Source: Vitis vinifera (Eukaryota > Streptophyta > Magnoliopsida > Vitales > Vitaceae). Taken from it: a DNA stretch of 64,000 nucleotides. Each line of letters opens with the position of its first letter. The stretch's first letter is position 1. The stretch is from positions 15,907,001-15,971,000 of the forward strand of contig NC_081812.1 in NCBI RefSeq assembly GCF_030704535.1. Direction: 5' to 3'. Below, piece by piece: positions 49,706 to 61,937 of the stretch. The notes below the pieces were generated by a model, which was not told where the DNA came from, made no database searches, and worked only from the letters and a program-made list of their open reading frames with translations. Made by a program: the position numbers and the translations under genes.

Positions 49706-52476
49706 TATATCCATGTAATGCTGATGGAGGAAGCTCCCGCATAAGCTTATTGCAGTCAGCTGTTGTGCACGTGTCTCTAGGGGTTGCTGAGAAACTCACC
49801 GCTTTGGCCCAGTTGGGTCAACAGTTCAATTTTGACATTCTGAAGTTGTGTTCATATGTGATTTCTAGGTTATATAAAAGTGCATCATTTGATTTACGGC
49901 CGTACTTTATTAAAGATTATGGTTGATTATGACTTCATCACTCTACTCGCCAAATTTCCTGTATTTATGTATGAAAACTTCCATCAATTGGCTTTGACAA
50001 ACCGTTCGTGAAATTGTTATGAATGGAAGAATGGAAATGAGGAGAGGAGTACAGGTGTGGGAAGGGGAAGGTGGTTTAGAGTGTTACTGGCAAACCGACT
50101 TCCTAGACAAAACAAACGCCTTATGACGGGTTAACGGCTTTGCACTTCTCATCTGCCACCTGCCACCTGCCACCTGGGGGTCGCCTTCCTGGGTCCTGTC
50201 CTGTTCTCAGTCCTCCCTCTTTTGACGCCTTCAAATTAACCGCTTTCATCGGCCTTTATCCCTATGTTCATGCCTGCTCCTCCCTTTCCCACCTCTTCAA
50301 CTCTCTGCCTCGTGACACTCCTCTTTTTCTGAATTTAACCCTGCAACGCTCATTTTTTTTATTTCCCAAAATATTAATTTAGGGTTACTTGATTGGAAGG
50401 GGAGAAATAATCCCTCAGTCGCAAATTTAATCCTTTATTTTTTCCGTTAATTTTAAAAATACCTATTTTTAATAAAAATTTTATTATTATTTTTAAAGAA
50501 ATTTATATATAAATAATTAAAATATTGAAGGATATTTATGATAAAAATGAGTTATTCTTCACTTAATAAATTTATAAATTTATTAATTAATTCATTAATT
50601 TATGACTCTTCATAATTCCTCATTTTTCATACCAAAAATCAAATCCAATTACACTGACAATGCGAATGAAGTTGTATATATAGCTCATAGTTAAACTACC
50701 TCTTCATTTAGTTTACATTCTGAATCGACTCATTTTATTGGTTTGTGACCTTTCCACCCTTCAGTATTTTCAGACGAAGTAACTCAAATACCCTCCGTGG
50801 CTGCCCTGAATTGTACTTTCGCAGACACAGGTTGAGAAAACAGATAAGATAAAACCACATGGGGGTAATAACGAGGGTTCCACGTGGCGAAGAAGGAAGT
50901 GAGAGGGAGAGACCCCAAACGGAGGAAGTGGTCCAAGTAGTTTGGGGGTGACCGGCTGCAGCGGGTAAACTACTGTAATATTACCGGTTGGTCCAGTTAT
51001 AACAGATGGGTCAAAAGCCTCAAAGGTATAAGACTTGTTGGGTGGAGGGGAGGTTTAAGGGAGAATGAGAGAGAAGAGGGAGAGAAAGAGGGTGGTCTTT
51101 CGGGTGGGGGGTTTTGATGATCAGATGACATGCTGCTCTGTCTTTTCATTTGTCATGTTTGCTTTCCTTGACACTCTTTCTTCAAACACATGCACGCTGG
51201 GATGAATTATATTTGACAATTCTCCCCCAACAAAAATTTTCACCACTCCTGCAGGTTCATTTCTTTAATTTCCCTGCATTTTTTCATTTTCATCCTTTTA
51301 ATTTTTTTCATAATTGTTCTCCATTCCATTTGAATTGTATCGCTTCTTTGTCTTCTGTTTAAGAGACATTCTAGTCTCTTCCTCTATGCATACTTGAGAT
51401 GATCCGTCGAGGTTTTTTTTTTTGTTTTTTTGTTTTGTATGTAGAGAAGATATTCTTCTTCTTCTTCTTATTATTTTGGTCGGAATTCACAGAGTCTGAA
51501 GACAGATGCTTTAGATTCATCTATTCTTGAATTTTTCGCCATTTATGGGGTGAATGCCCAGGGTAGAGTTCCTACTTGCCCATTTCAATGTGAGTGCCCT
51601 TGTCGTGAAGTATTTTTCCCATTATTGTTGCTTTCTGGACCTCTTAGTGAGACGAGTTTATATATTTGTGCACTTTTATTCTTTAGTGAAATTTTGTTTG
51701 CTTTTGAGTAAGAATTCTGTCAAATTCAAATTTTGGGTTTTTGGGGACTTTTTTTCTGTCAACTTGAGGTTCATCCAATTTAATTCCATTCCAATTCCTT
51801 TCTTATTATATTATATCATGCAACATCAAACTGCGAATTTGAAAATGTTGCCTTAGTACCAACTCAAGGCCTTAATTCTATGCAATGTACCGCAGTGGTA
51901 AGGGTTTTAACCAAAACCTATAGAGTTGGTGGTAGGCTGATCCATTGTTTAATGTTCAAAAAAAGGGGAAAAATAAAAACAAGGGTTTTGTAAATGTGAC
52001 TTGGGTTTTGAATGTTTTCTATATTTTAATCCTTTTCTTGAGCATGATGCAAAAATATTTGGTTTGGCTTTTGAAATTCAAACTGAGAAAATCAGCGGTG
52101 TCTGTGCCTGTAGTTTATTTCCTATAAAAGTGATGTTGAAAATGTTGTTCTTGCTGAAGTTCCAAATCCTGAATGTTATTCATTGACTAGTTCCAGTGCT
52201 TTTGCTTCTTCGAAAACAAAAATGCATATAAGGACATGCTTGTTTACCAATTCCTGCTATGTTTTTAACTCCATAAACAGTCATCTGTTATTTTGAGTGG
52301 GTAGAAAATTTAAGCCATCGTTCTTATGCAAATATGCCATTGTGTGGGATTTAATATACATATTGCCTTTAATCTGGTCATCATCCCTGATCTTTGTTTG
52401 TTGACAGGCTCATCCTCTTGGGATATGTAAACTCAAGAAAGCTGTTTTATGTCTTCTTACTATGAATGTCTGAGAT
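49706..52476. other. Spacer and leader of the telomere-binding gene
   Basis: WD40 3' UTR first, then a GC-rich stretch near 50050-50340 with a triplicated CTGCCAC (about 50154-50174), then AT-rich DNA at 50400-50690. From about 51050 the sequence is GA- then T-rich and probably contains the 5' UTR exon(s) and leader intron of the next gene. A splice acceptor just before 52477 is not required. No independent gene recognised. Confidence 0.5.
50881..50888. promoter_or_regulatory. G-box/ABRE (CACGTGGC) upstream of the telomere-binding gene
   Basis: CACGTGGC in a C-flanked context matches the ABRE/G-box core bound by bZIP factors. It lies about 1.6 kb before the start codon but only about 0.2 kb before the presumed leader. 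Function untested. Confidence 0.35.
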
Positions 52477-55400
52477 ATGGTGTTGCAGAAGAGGTTAGAT
52501 TATGGATTCAGTGGCTACCAGGTCCCCTGGGTCCCTCGGGCTTCTAGATCACCTAGGGTAAATAAATGCTTCCATTTCTTTATTGCCTATTGAAATATTT
52601 TTTTTCCTTGTAAAGGAATACTCTTCCAATCTGTAATTCTTATTGCTGGTTTTAGGGGAGGGGGTCCTCCAAGAAGAAACTTGAGGATGATCGGATATAT
52701 GCATTTGAAGTTTTGGCTTCTCTAGCTGGAAAATTATTACAGGAAAGAGAAACTTCTGCTTCAATCAGTGATGCTAGCAGAAAAAATCAGCATACTGTTG
52801 TTAAATGTGAGACCCATGACAAAGGACATCAGATAAAACTGGAACCCCGTGATGAGAATACCTTAGCTTATGTTCCTCATGCAAATGATGATTTGAGCTT
52901 GAAAATAAGTTCAACGATTAATTCTGATCTGCCAGAGAATGTATGCTTTTCTGATAAGTTGGATGTTGACTGTAGGCAAAAAGCACGTGGAAGCTCTCCC
53001 AGCAAAGTAGCAGGAGATTTCCCTTGCTGTGGGATATTTTTTGAAGGAAATGTAGACAGTGTAATTGAAAAAAATTTGGAAGTAGAGCCACAGGAAATTA
53101 GAGGCATGGTTAGCAAAACGCATCCTAAGAAAGGAAGTTCAAAAGATCTAGGAGAGTTGGACAGGGCAACTCTTGCACCCGTCCATTTAGACAACAATGC
53201 AAAGGCATCTTTGTTTAGTGATCACATGAATTGTGGTCCTTCTCCTAGGTGTCAAGAAAATATGGAAGTAGTTAGTGGGGATGATGACGAAAACTCTTCG
53301 GGGTGCTCTCAACCTGGCACCATAATGAAAACCTATACACCAAGACGACATATTGGAAATCAAAGAATAAGGAAATTATCAGCTTCCAGATGTTGGGGAG
53401 GAACTCCAAATCTGAAGGATGGAGGATTTTTAAACACTGGTAAATGTGTATTTTATGGTTTGGTAATTGTTGGTCTTGTGCCCTTTTGTGCATGTCATTT
53501 TTCATATCAGGAATTAGATTGTTGAATTCCACTACTGTGCATCATCTATTTGGTTAAGTTGAAGGTTTAATCTTCCAATTGATTGTAGATCGAAAAAGAA
53601 AGCCAGTTTACTGGACCTGGAAAACTTGTTACCCACGTCGAAGATCTCAGAGGATCTCTCCTTTTAAGAGGAGGAAGTTGCTTGATCAAAACCCAGAATC
53701 TACATCTGACAGAGGGTTGAGAAGGAAGTTGCTTGATCAAAACCCAGAATCTACATCTGACAGAGGGTTGAGGAGGAAGTTGCACAATCAAAACCTAGAA
53801 TCTGCATTTGACAGAGGGTTCAGCTGTGCAGGCATGTATAATTCCCATAATAAGGGAAAAAAGAGTGAGAACAGTAGTGCAGGTGCAACATCTTGAGGTT
53901 TCCTGCTTCCATTTTTCTTTTCTTCTTCTTGTTGTTTTTTTTTTTGGTTTATATTAGTGTTTAAGGATAAATTCAATTTACGCTGACTCTTACAAGCAGC
54001 AGGTGGAGCATCATCTTCAGTAGCAGGCCAACAAGCACCTTCCCACTCCCGGGATTGTAATGGTAGGAAAACCTTTGATGAGATGATGTGTATATTCTGA
54101 TTCTACTTGAACTTTTCTTTATTTTAATTTATTTTTTGGGGAGATTCTTATGCATGGTTCTTTTCATTACTCAGTAAAGCTTAGCATCAAGTCCTTCAGG
54201 GTGCCAGAGCTGTTTGTGGAGATTCCTGCAACTGCAACTGTTGGTTCACTGAAGGTATTTGATTTTTTCTTCTTTCCTATTGTTTTTAGTCAAAAAAGTA
54301 AAATAAAGTTAGAAGGTGGGATGGTTGAAGGAAAGTATAGGCATACCTTCTAAAAATCCACGTGAACGTTAAGCGGAGTTTGTTAAATAAAATAGTAGCA
54401 GTGAAGCTGCTATTTAGCTCTTTTGGTCTATATCTTGGACATTGTAAGTGTAAAAAAACATGTTATTGATGATAAAGTGATAGTATTTTTATTTTTTGGA
54501 TGTAACCAGGTAGTTAAATGGTATGTTCTATGTATTCTGGTTAATATTTTTGCTCAGCTCATGCATCTCTATGAGAGCCCATTTGGGAGTGATTTTGAGA
54601 GGGCTAGAAATACTTTGTAATGATTGGAAGCTTTTCCTTATAAAAATTATGTGTTTGACAAACTTTTGAAAATCATTCTTAAAAATCTAGAGGATCGCTA
54701 GAAGTCATTCCTGGACAGTCACTTCCTTAGTGGTTCTTCCAAAAATAACTTTTTTTTTTGTTATCTACCAAAAACATTATTAAAGCAGCTTTTTTGTTTA
54801 TATCCAAACATTTAGTGCTTATCATTTAAAGCATTTCTAATGGAAGTGCTGCTAAAAGAAGTTACAAACTAAAAGGGCCTTACTCAGAATCATTACCAAA
54901 TGGGCTCTATATCCTTTTTGTAGTGAATGTCTTTGTGATGTAGGACGATGGAAGCACCTTTTTAATATAGAAGAGAAATTGGGATAAGAAAGAAATTAGA
55001 TGAGAGGAAAGACAAATTGGACGAGAAATTATGAGAGAACAAGGAAAGAAAGAAAGATGCAAATTTTCTAAACATTACTCAAAATAATAGTAATTCTAAT
55101 CCTAGTTAAAATACTAAGCTAAAGTGATAAAAATTGGAACTAAATTAAGAAGCTAACTTTAATAAGAATAGAAATCCTAATTTTAAGGCAAATAGGAATC
55201 TAATTTGAGTACAAACAGGAATCTTTATCATCCTCTATGACTTGTCTTCATCACCATCACTTCGGTTGTATTTACATTTTTTTTTTCTTTGAGGCAAATG
55301 TTCTTTGTAATTTATAGTTGCAAAATTGAACTGGACAAACAAGCCTAATCTTTTTTAACCTAACTTACTTTGACATGTGTTTTTTTCTCCCCTATTTTAT

Positions 55401-57810
55401 GTATTGCTTATAAATTTTGTTTGGTATTGGGAAAAAGTAGATCCAGGACTGTTGCCTTGTTGATAAACAAAGTTAAAATTTTTATAGCATACTGACATTA
55501 AAATCATAATGCTACTTATGTTGTATAAGAGCATTGATGCATTCTTTATCCCTGATTTCATTTTCTGTTGAAAAATGGAGCTTTGGTTTCTTTTACAATT
55601 TTTAGGACTACCATTAGTGACAAATGACTATTCTCTTTAGTAATTTGAGGAATTCTTCGGATTTTGGAAAACTAGTAGTTTCACTTGGTCCTTATAAACA
55701 TTCTAGATCTATGGTTGTGCATTATGGTGATTTTTGGTTCTTATAAACATTCTAGAGGACAGTTATGGAGGCAGTGACCGCTGTACTTGGAGGTGGACTA
55801 CATGTTGGCATACTTCTTCAGGGAAAGAAGGTTGGAGATGACAGTAAAACTCTACTTCAGAGTGGAATTTCTCAAGGTGACAAGCTTCGTACTTTGGGTT
55901 TTATGTTGGAACCTAGATGCACACAAATTCCACCATCTCTGTGTGCTGAAGACCCGGCTGTTTTCCTTCATGGCTGCACACCTCAACATTTAACTAGGTA
56001 CATATTGTAACTGCTATTTGTCAAATAGAGTCTTGTTTTTTCTTCTGGTGTCTCTGAGCCCCACTTTTCTGTTCTCCGAGCTCTATTTGGGAGTGTGGAT
56101 GTGTTAATTCAATGACCTTATACCAGTTTTTCTGTTACTAGTTTTTCTACAACCCCCACTTCAGGGCCAGGGACCTCCAAAATTTCCCCAGATCCTCCTG
56201 TTACAAATTTGAGCAAGTGTGTCCAAAGAAACCATGATACAGCTCCTTCTCATACTGACATTTCAACTGACAAAACCATACCAGAGTCCAGAGCTCTGCT
56301 TGCAGTCCCTAGTGTAAGCTTGAAGCCACTGGCTATGGTTCCCTTTCATCAGAAATCTAGGCGTCCTGAGTTTGTACAGCGCCGAATCAGGAGACCTTTC
56401 TCTGTTTCAGAAGTAGAAGCACTGGTTCAGGCCGTTGAGAATCTCGGAACTGGCAGGTCTGTTCAGTGGTTCCGCTTTCTTCTTTGGTTTGTGGAATTTC
56501 AAAGTTGCAGCATTTGTAATGTCAGTGTTTTGCTGATTTGCAGGTGGCGTGATGTTAAACTCTGTGCTTTTGATGGTGCAAAGCATCGAACTTACGTGGA
56601 CTTGAAGGTAAAAGTTTATTTTCTAGTTCCTCTTTCTGTCATGTCCTATTGTTTTTTATGCTGGAGAGAATTTTCTTAACTTGTGGGGTTCTCCAAACTG
56701 TTGACATTCTTTTCACCTATCCTTTATTTTCTGCATTGCATTTTTTGGCCCCAATTCTGTCACTTTATGAGGTTTTATTCATTCATTTTGGGACTCTCTG
56801 ATTCACCTACAGTTTCTTGTGATGGGGGAAAGAAATTTTTATTGTTGACACACAAGAGGACGTCGTGTGATTAACTTCAGTCTCTGTTATGCAGAATTAA
56901 CATTTTCTTTTATTTTATTTTTGTTTGCTTTTAATGAAGCTTAATCCAAATGAGTCCTAAGAATTTGTGGTTGTTATGATTATGGGCTGCAAGTAGGGAT
57001 TGTTCTTTTCCTTTCTGTTGGGCACATATACAATAATATCACAAATTCAACCATGACCTTACTCCCAGCCCTTTGTCACCTGGGCCAAATCCCAGGAGTT
57101 TGAGGTGAGTAAAATGCCTATTTCTTAATGCTACCCCCATCCATTCCCCCCCTTTTTCTATGTCAAATGGCAATGTTTTCCAGAGTGATATATGCATGGT
57201 ACCATGTATATAGTTCTTGACTTTTAAGCATCATGTAGGTCTGAATATGCCATCTGGCCTTTTTATGCAAAATGACTATCTTAGTCTGTCTAAATATTAC
57301 ACAGGCTGTGTTGACATTGATGAGTTAACATGTTATTGGCGTAATAGTCAACAGGAATGGTGCAGGATAAATGGAAGACATTGGTGCACACAGCAAAAAT
57401 CTCCCCTCAGCAAAGGAGGGGGGAGCCTGTCCCTCAGGAGCTTCTAGACAGGGTTCTAGCTGCCCATGCCTACTGGTCTCAACAGCAGGTAAAAGTAGAG
57501 GTCTGAGGCTTTCCCTCCTCTGTGAAAAAATACAGGGGAGGTAGAGATGTAAGGCCCAAGCGTGGATTCTCTATGATGTATCATGTAAATTGGTGAAAGA
57601 AGGGAGAAATTATGTAAGAATTTTTTTCATGTATTATGCACATACTCATCTTCACTCATATAGCCCGGCACCTTCATTCCTCATGAGGAGTTGGGTGATC
57701 CACAACCTATTGATTCAAAGAAGAGCAGCATACTGACAGAATCACTCAATCCGGTGCCGAATTTCAACAACTTGTTGTCTTTACTCCTGACAAAGAAAAC
57801 TAACATGTAG
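52477..57810 (+). CDS. Telomere repeat-binding protein, TRP/TBP type (10 exons)
   Basis: Nuclear double-stranded telomere-repeat-binding protein. Exons: 52477-52557, 52656-53439, 53589-53882, 54000-54062, 54175-54254, 55756-55997, 56142-56456, 56544-56607, 57366-57488, 57664-57810. They total 2193 nt, or 730 residues. The start ATG gives MVLQKRLDYGFSGYQVP, the conserved N-terminus of the family. A long disordered exon 2 follows. The ubiquitin-like domain runs from about 408 to 490 (KLSIKSFRVPELFVEIP, then VTAVLGGGLHVGILLQGKKV). The C-terminal Myb/SANT domain runs from about 598 to 660, with the telobox helix VDLKDKWKTLVHTA (638 on), followed by the plant-specific extension. Exon 3 carries a 17-residue triplicated segment (317-367). 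The intron 3 acceptor is ambiguous (AAGCAGCAG), as is the start of exon 7 (56126 or 56142 region), each in steps of 3 nt. Confidence 0.92.
53672..53824 (+). repeat. Three 51-bp tandem units inside a coding exon
   Basis: Units begin at 53672, 53723 and 53774. Units 1 and 2 differ at one base; unit 3 is more diverged. Each codes 17 residues of the form RKLLDQNPESTSDRGLR, keeping the frame. Confidence 0.95.
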
Positions 57811-59705
57811 TCCAATAGGTTTAAGTGTATTAGTCTCTAATTTATTTCCATGTTATTGTTTATGTAATTATTCTTGTAATTTCGAAGGAGATATATTATC
57901 AGTTGTGGGGAAGGGAGCTGCATATTTTGATTTACTTTCTTTGATAAATTCCAATAGCATATTATGATACATGGATACCTAAGTTTTATTGGAGGAAATA
58001 GTGCCCCAAAGATGGAACAATTTATCCAAGAATATGATAACAACGCATATTGTGCAGAGATTGATATGCATCTGGGTGATGTTGCTTCCTTTTCACAAGT
58101 ATGGTGGATTTAAGAAAGTGGGCATGGCATGACAGCGCAGGGGCGTCCAAAGCATGAGGCGCTACTGGGTTTCCCCAAGTCAAAAGCGCATTTCATGGAA
58201 AGGGTCTCCATTACTACCCCGCAGCTACAAGAACAGGGTTACCCACGTGAAAACACAAAGGGTAAAGAAAAAAAGGTAGTACGTGCTCCTCCTACCGACA
58301 TACCAATGAATGTCATGGTCAAATATTTAAAATAACAAGTACATAAGTTTAATATGATTTTCTGCCATGGAAGTCGAATTCATATTTATGTTTTAATTTT
58401 CTTCATATCCTTTGTTTTATTTTTCACATATTTTTTGATAAAATAAGAAAAAATTTAGAAGAATTGTTCACAAGTAAACGTGTTGAAATGTTGATAAGAA
58501 TAGATGCTACCCAATAGAAAACGGCAATGATCGTTATGCCAAGATAAGGAAGAGAATCTATGGGAAAGGCTTATTATTGAACAGCCCAAGTCACTGAGTG
58601 GTGGCCATGCGGTGCCTAAAACTGTTGTTGGTGTTGGGCGTCCTTTGGGAAAAAGGTCCATAACCAAAGAATAGTTTCACAGCACGATAGCATTATGTAA
58701 TATGAATGTAAAGACCACCACGGAAGTCCAGGTTCCATGCTCAGCTCCATAGTGGGTCTTCTTCCTCATTATGGGCACAATTTGGCTGGACCTTTCCACA
58801 ATATGACAGGAATTTGGAAGGGCAGTGGCAAAAACCAAGGCATCGGCAGTCAACCCAAGTCTAAAACGGGGACTGGGACCAGGACTAGGATGTGTCCGAT
58901 GACTGTCGGAATCAGAAATTCGTCTTCGCCCTCCATGTCTTTACGCGCTTTCAGGATAGTGGGCCACGCCCTCCACCACCACCTGCACCACATGCGTCGA
59001 CACTGGGACGGACTACTGAGAGGGGGCGTTTTCACTTTTCAGTGACAAAAAAATATTATTTATTAATTATCAAAAGCCTATCCGCGTGGCGTCCTGTCCA
59101 TCCGTCCGTCATAGGCTAGGTCTTAATTTAGAGGAAGACAATTTTCATCGGTTCCATCCACTCCCTTGAACAATTGAAACCAACCCACTTGGGTAAAATC
59201 AACGGTTCTCACTGCTTCACCCTCAATGGAGGCACTTCTCCAGTTTTAAGAGTGGTATCTCTCACCAGCTTTTTCACGCTCATTTCACTTCCTCTCTTTA
59301 TCTCTCTCTCTCTCTCTCTCCTAGGGTTTCCCTCAGGTACGCCTCTCTTCATTCATCGCACAAGTTCATCATTCTCTAGGGTTCTTCAAGTGATTAAACC
59401 ACAATTTTCATCTTTATTTTTAGTTTATGGTTGAATTGACAAATCTGGTGGAAGCCAGTTGTAACTTGTAATAGCATCTGCTGATTCCTTTTCTTTATTA
59501 TGATATTCATATATTAACGCAACTGTGAAAATCGTTATTATTTATATGTAATTGAGTGGCTCTAGAGTTTCGAGCAAGCTTCATTTGTTGAACACAAAAA
59601 AAATTAATATTCCAAGTCAAACCCCATCTGACTTTCAAATCCTGTAGGTTGAGGTTTCAATTGAGGCATTCTGTTCCAGCTTTGATAGCGGTAATTGCGG
59701 AGTAG
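57811..59705. other. Spacer, with coding-like fragments, and the GRAS gene leader
   Basis: The telomere-gene 3' UTR comes first. 58090-58335 and 58540-59040 are GC-richer than their surroundings, and their forward frames look faintly coding, but I recognise no family. From about 59160 the GRAS leader begins: a (CT)n run at 59300-59320, a good donor after 59336 and an acceptor before about 59648 suggest one intron in the 5' UTR. Confidence 0.5.
59337..59647 (+). other. Probable 5' UTR intron of the GRAS gene
   Basis: CCTCAG|GTACGC at the left edge, then a T-rich interior and TCCTGTAG before GTTGAGG at the right. Leader introns are common in this GRAS branch. Inferred from splice dinucleotides only. 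Confidence 0.45.
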
Positions 59706-59711
59706 ATGATA

Positions 59712-61937
59712 ATGGATCCCAGTCGTAGAGGATTCTCCAGTTCCGTCAATGGAATTCAATTGGGAAATCGACCTTTCTCCATTCTTTCGGATCACAACCT
59801 AGTTGCGGGAGCCAAATTTGAGAACTCATTGTTTGATCGCAGTTTTAGGGAGGTTCGCTACCTTAAGCCAGATCCAGCTTCTGCTAATACGGCCTCAGAT
59901 GGTTTGAGCGTGAGCCCAGAGGAAGATGACTGTGATTTCTCTGATGAGGTTTTGAAGTACATAAACCAGATGCTTATGGAGGAAGACATGGAGGACCAGA
60001 CTTATATGCTTCAGCAGTCATTGGATCTTCAAGCTGCTGAGAAATCCTTCTATGAAGTCCTCGGCAAGAAGTATCCTCCGTCCCCTGACCACAACCTCAG
60101 TTTTGCTGATCAAAGTTACGAGAGCCCTGATGATAATTTCCCTGGAAATAACAGTAATTATATCAGCAGTAGCGGTACCAGTAGTGGCAACTTAGCTGAT
60201 AATTGCTGGATTCAGAGTCCAAGCGATTGTAATACCTCTCAGGTACAAGCATCGCCTTTTAGCTCTTCAAATAGTGTGGTTAGTACCATGGATGGGTTAG
60301 TGGACTCTCCAAATAGTACTCTTCAACTTCCTGATTTATACAATGAGAGCCAATCCGTGTGGCAGTTCCAAAAGGGGGTTGAGGAGGCTAGTAAGTTCCT
60401 TCCCTCTGGTAATGAATTGTTTTTTAATTTGGAGGTGAAAGCATCGTTACCTCAGGGGCTGAAGGGAGGGAATAACGAGGTGGTGGTCAAGTCGGAGCTA
60501 AAGGATGAGGAAGAGCACTCACCCAGTGGGTCAAGAGTGAGGAAGAATCCTCAAAGGGAGGATATCGGATTGGAAGAGGAGAGGAGTACTAAGCAGGCAG
60601 CTGTTTATACTGAATCCACTTTGAGGTCAGAAATGTTTGACATGGTGTTGCTATGTAATAGGAATAATTGCAAGCCCCATTCGTCCACACCCCATGAAGC
60701 CTTGCAAAATGAAACAAGCAGTAATTTGCAGCAGCAAAATGGGCAAGTGAAAGGATCCAATGGTGGAAAGGGCCGGGGTAAAAAACAAAGTGGGAAAAAG
60801 GAAGTGGTGGATTTGAGAACTCTTTTGATTCAGTGTGCACAAGCTGTTGCAGCGGATGATAGGAGGAGTGCAAATGAATTGCTCAAGCAGGTCAGGCAGC
60901 ATTCTTCTCCTTTTGGGGATGGGAATCAAAGACTGGCTCATTGTTTTGCTGATGGTCTTGAGGCACGCTTGGCTGGTACCGGTAGCCAGATTTATAAAGG
61001 CCTTATAAGCAAGGGGAGATCTGCTGCCGATATTTTGAAAGCCTACCATCTATATGTTTCTGTATGCCCATTCAGGAAGATGTCAAATTTCTTCTCAAAC
61101 AGATCAATTATGATACGAGCAGAGAAAGCAACAAGACTCCACATCATAGATTTTGGTATCCTCTATGGTTTCCAATGGCCCACCTTTATCCAACGCCTCT
61201 CATCAAGACCTGGTGGACCCCCAAAGCTGCGTATTACTGGCATAGAATTCCCCCAGCCTGGATTCCGGCCAGCAGAACGAATTGAGGAGACAGGGCGCCG
61301 CCTAGCGAATTACGCTGCAAGTTTCAATGTGCCATTTGAATACAATGCCATAGCAAAGAAATGGGAAACCATTCAACTTGAGGAACTCCAGATCGACAGG
61401 GATGAGCTGCTTGTTGTCAACTGTTTGTATCGGTTTGAGACCTTGCTTGATGAGACTGTAGCAGTGGACAGTCCAAGAAATATTGTTCTTAACATGATAA
61501 AGAAGATAAGGCCAGATATTTTCATTCAGGGGATTGTTAATGGGTCCTATAATGCCCCTTTTTTTGTTACCAGGTTTCGAGAGGCTCTGTTCCACTTCTC
61601 TGCCCAGTTTGATATGCTTGAGACTACTGTACTCCGTGAGAATTGGGAGAGGATGCTGATTGAGAGAGAGATTTTTGGGAGGGAGGCCTTGAATGTCATA
61701 GCTTGTGAAGGCTGGGAGAGAGTTGAGAGGCCAGAAACATACAAGCAGTGGCAACTCCGAAACCTAAGGGCTGGGTTTGTGCAGCTGCCTTTGAATCGGG
61801 AGACGATGAAAAGGGCAACAGAAAGGGTGACAACAAACTACCACAAAGATTTTGTGATTGATGAAGATAGCCAGTGGATGTTGCAAGGATGGAAGGGGCG
61901 AATCATCTATGCTCTTTCTGCTTGGAAACCTGCATAG
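59712..61937 (+). CDS. GRAS transcription regulator, LISCL/SCL14-type
   Basis: Nuclear transcriptional regulator; SCL14-type proteins act as co-activators with TGA factors on detoxification and stress promoters. The coding region is intronless, 741 residues from the second ATG (59712), whose MDPSRRGFSSSVNGIQLGN start is the family N-terminus. An in-frame ATG at 59706 would add two residues in a weaker context. The acidic N-terminus includes EEDDCDFSDEVLKYINQMLMEED. The GRAS domain starts at about 366: VDLRTLLIQCAQAVAADDRR (LHRI), the VHIID-type LHIIDFGILYGFQWP near 476, then the PFYRE and SAW regions, ending ALSAWKPA. All GRAS blocks are intact. Other LISCL members (SCL9, SCL33) are alternatives that I cannot separate by eye. 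Confidence 0.95.
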   Translation: MDPSRRGFSSSVNGIQLGNRPFSILSDHNLVAGAKFENSLFDRSFREVRYLKPDPASANTASDGLSVSPEEDDCDFSDEVLKYINQMLMEEDMEDQTYMLQQSLDLQAAEKSFYEVLGKKYPPSPDHNLSFADQSYESPDDNFPGNNSNYISSSGTSSGNLADNCWIQSPSDCNTSQVQASPFSSSNSVVSTMDGLVDSPNSTLQLPDLYNESQSVWQFQKGVEEASKFLPSGNELFFNLEVKASLPQGLKGGNNEVVVKSELKDEEEHSPSGSRVRKNPQREDIGLEEERSTKQAAVYTESTLRSEMFDMVLLCNRNNCKPHSSTPHEALQNETSSNLQQQNGQVKGSNGGKGRGKKQSGKKEVVDLRTLLIQCAQAVAADDRRSANELLKQVRQHSSPFGDGNQRLAHCFADGLEARLAGTGSQIYKGLISKGRSAADILKAYHLYVSVCPFRKMSNFFSNRSIMIRAEKATRLHIIDFGILYGFQWPTFIQRLSSRPGGPPKLRITGIEFPQPGFRPAERIEETGRRLANYAASFNVPFEYNAIAKKWETIQLEELQIDRDELLVVNCLYRFETLLDETVAVDSPRNIVLNMIKKIRPDIFIQGIVNGSYNAPFFVTRFREALFHFSAQFDMLETTVLRENWERMLIEREIFGREALNVIACEGWERVERPETYKQWQLRNLRAGFVQLPLNRETMKRATERVTTNYHKDFVIDEDSQWMLQGWKGRIIYALSAWKPA

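Noticed and set aside
61302..61754. 150-residue minus-strand frame in the GRAS gene
   Set aside because: A shadow of the intact GRAS coding frame.
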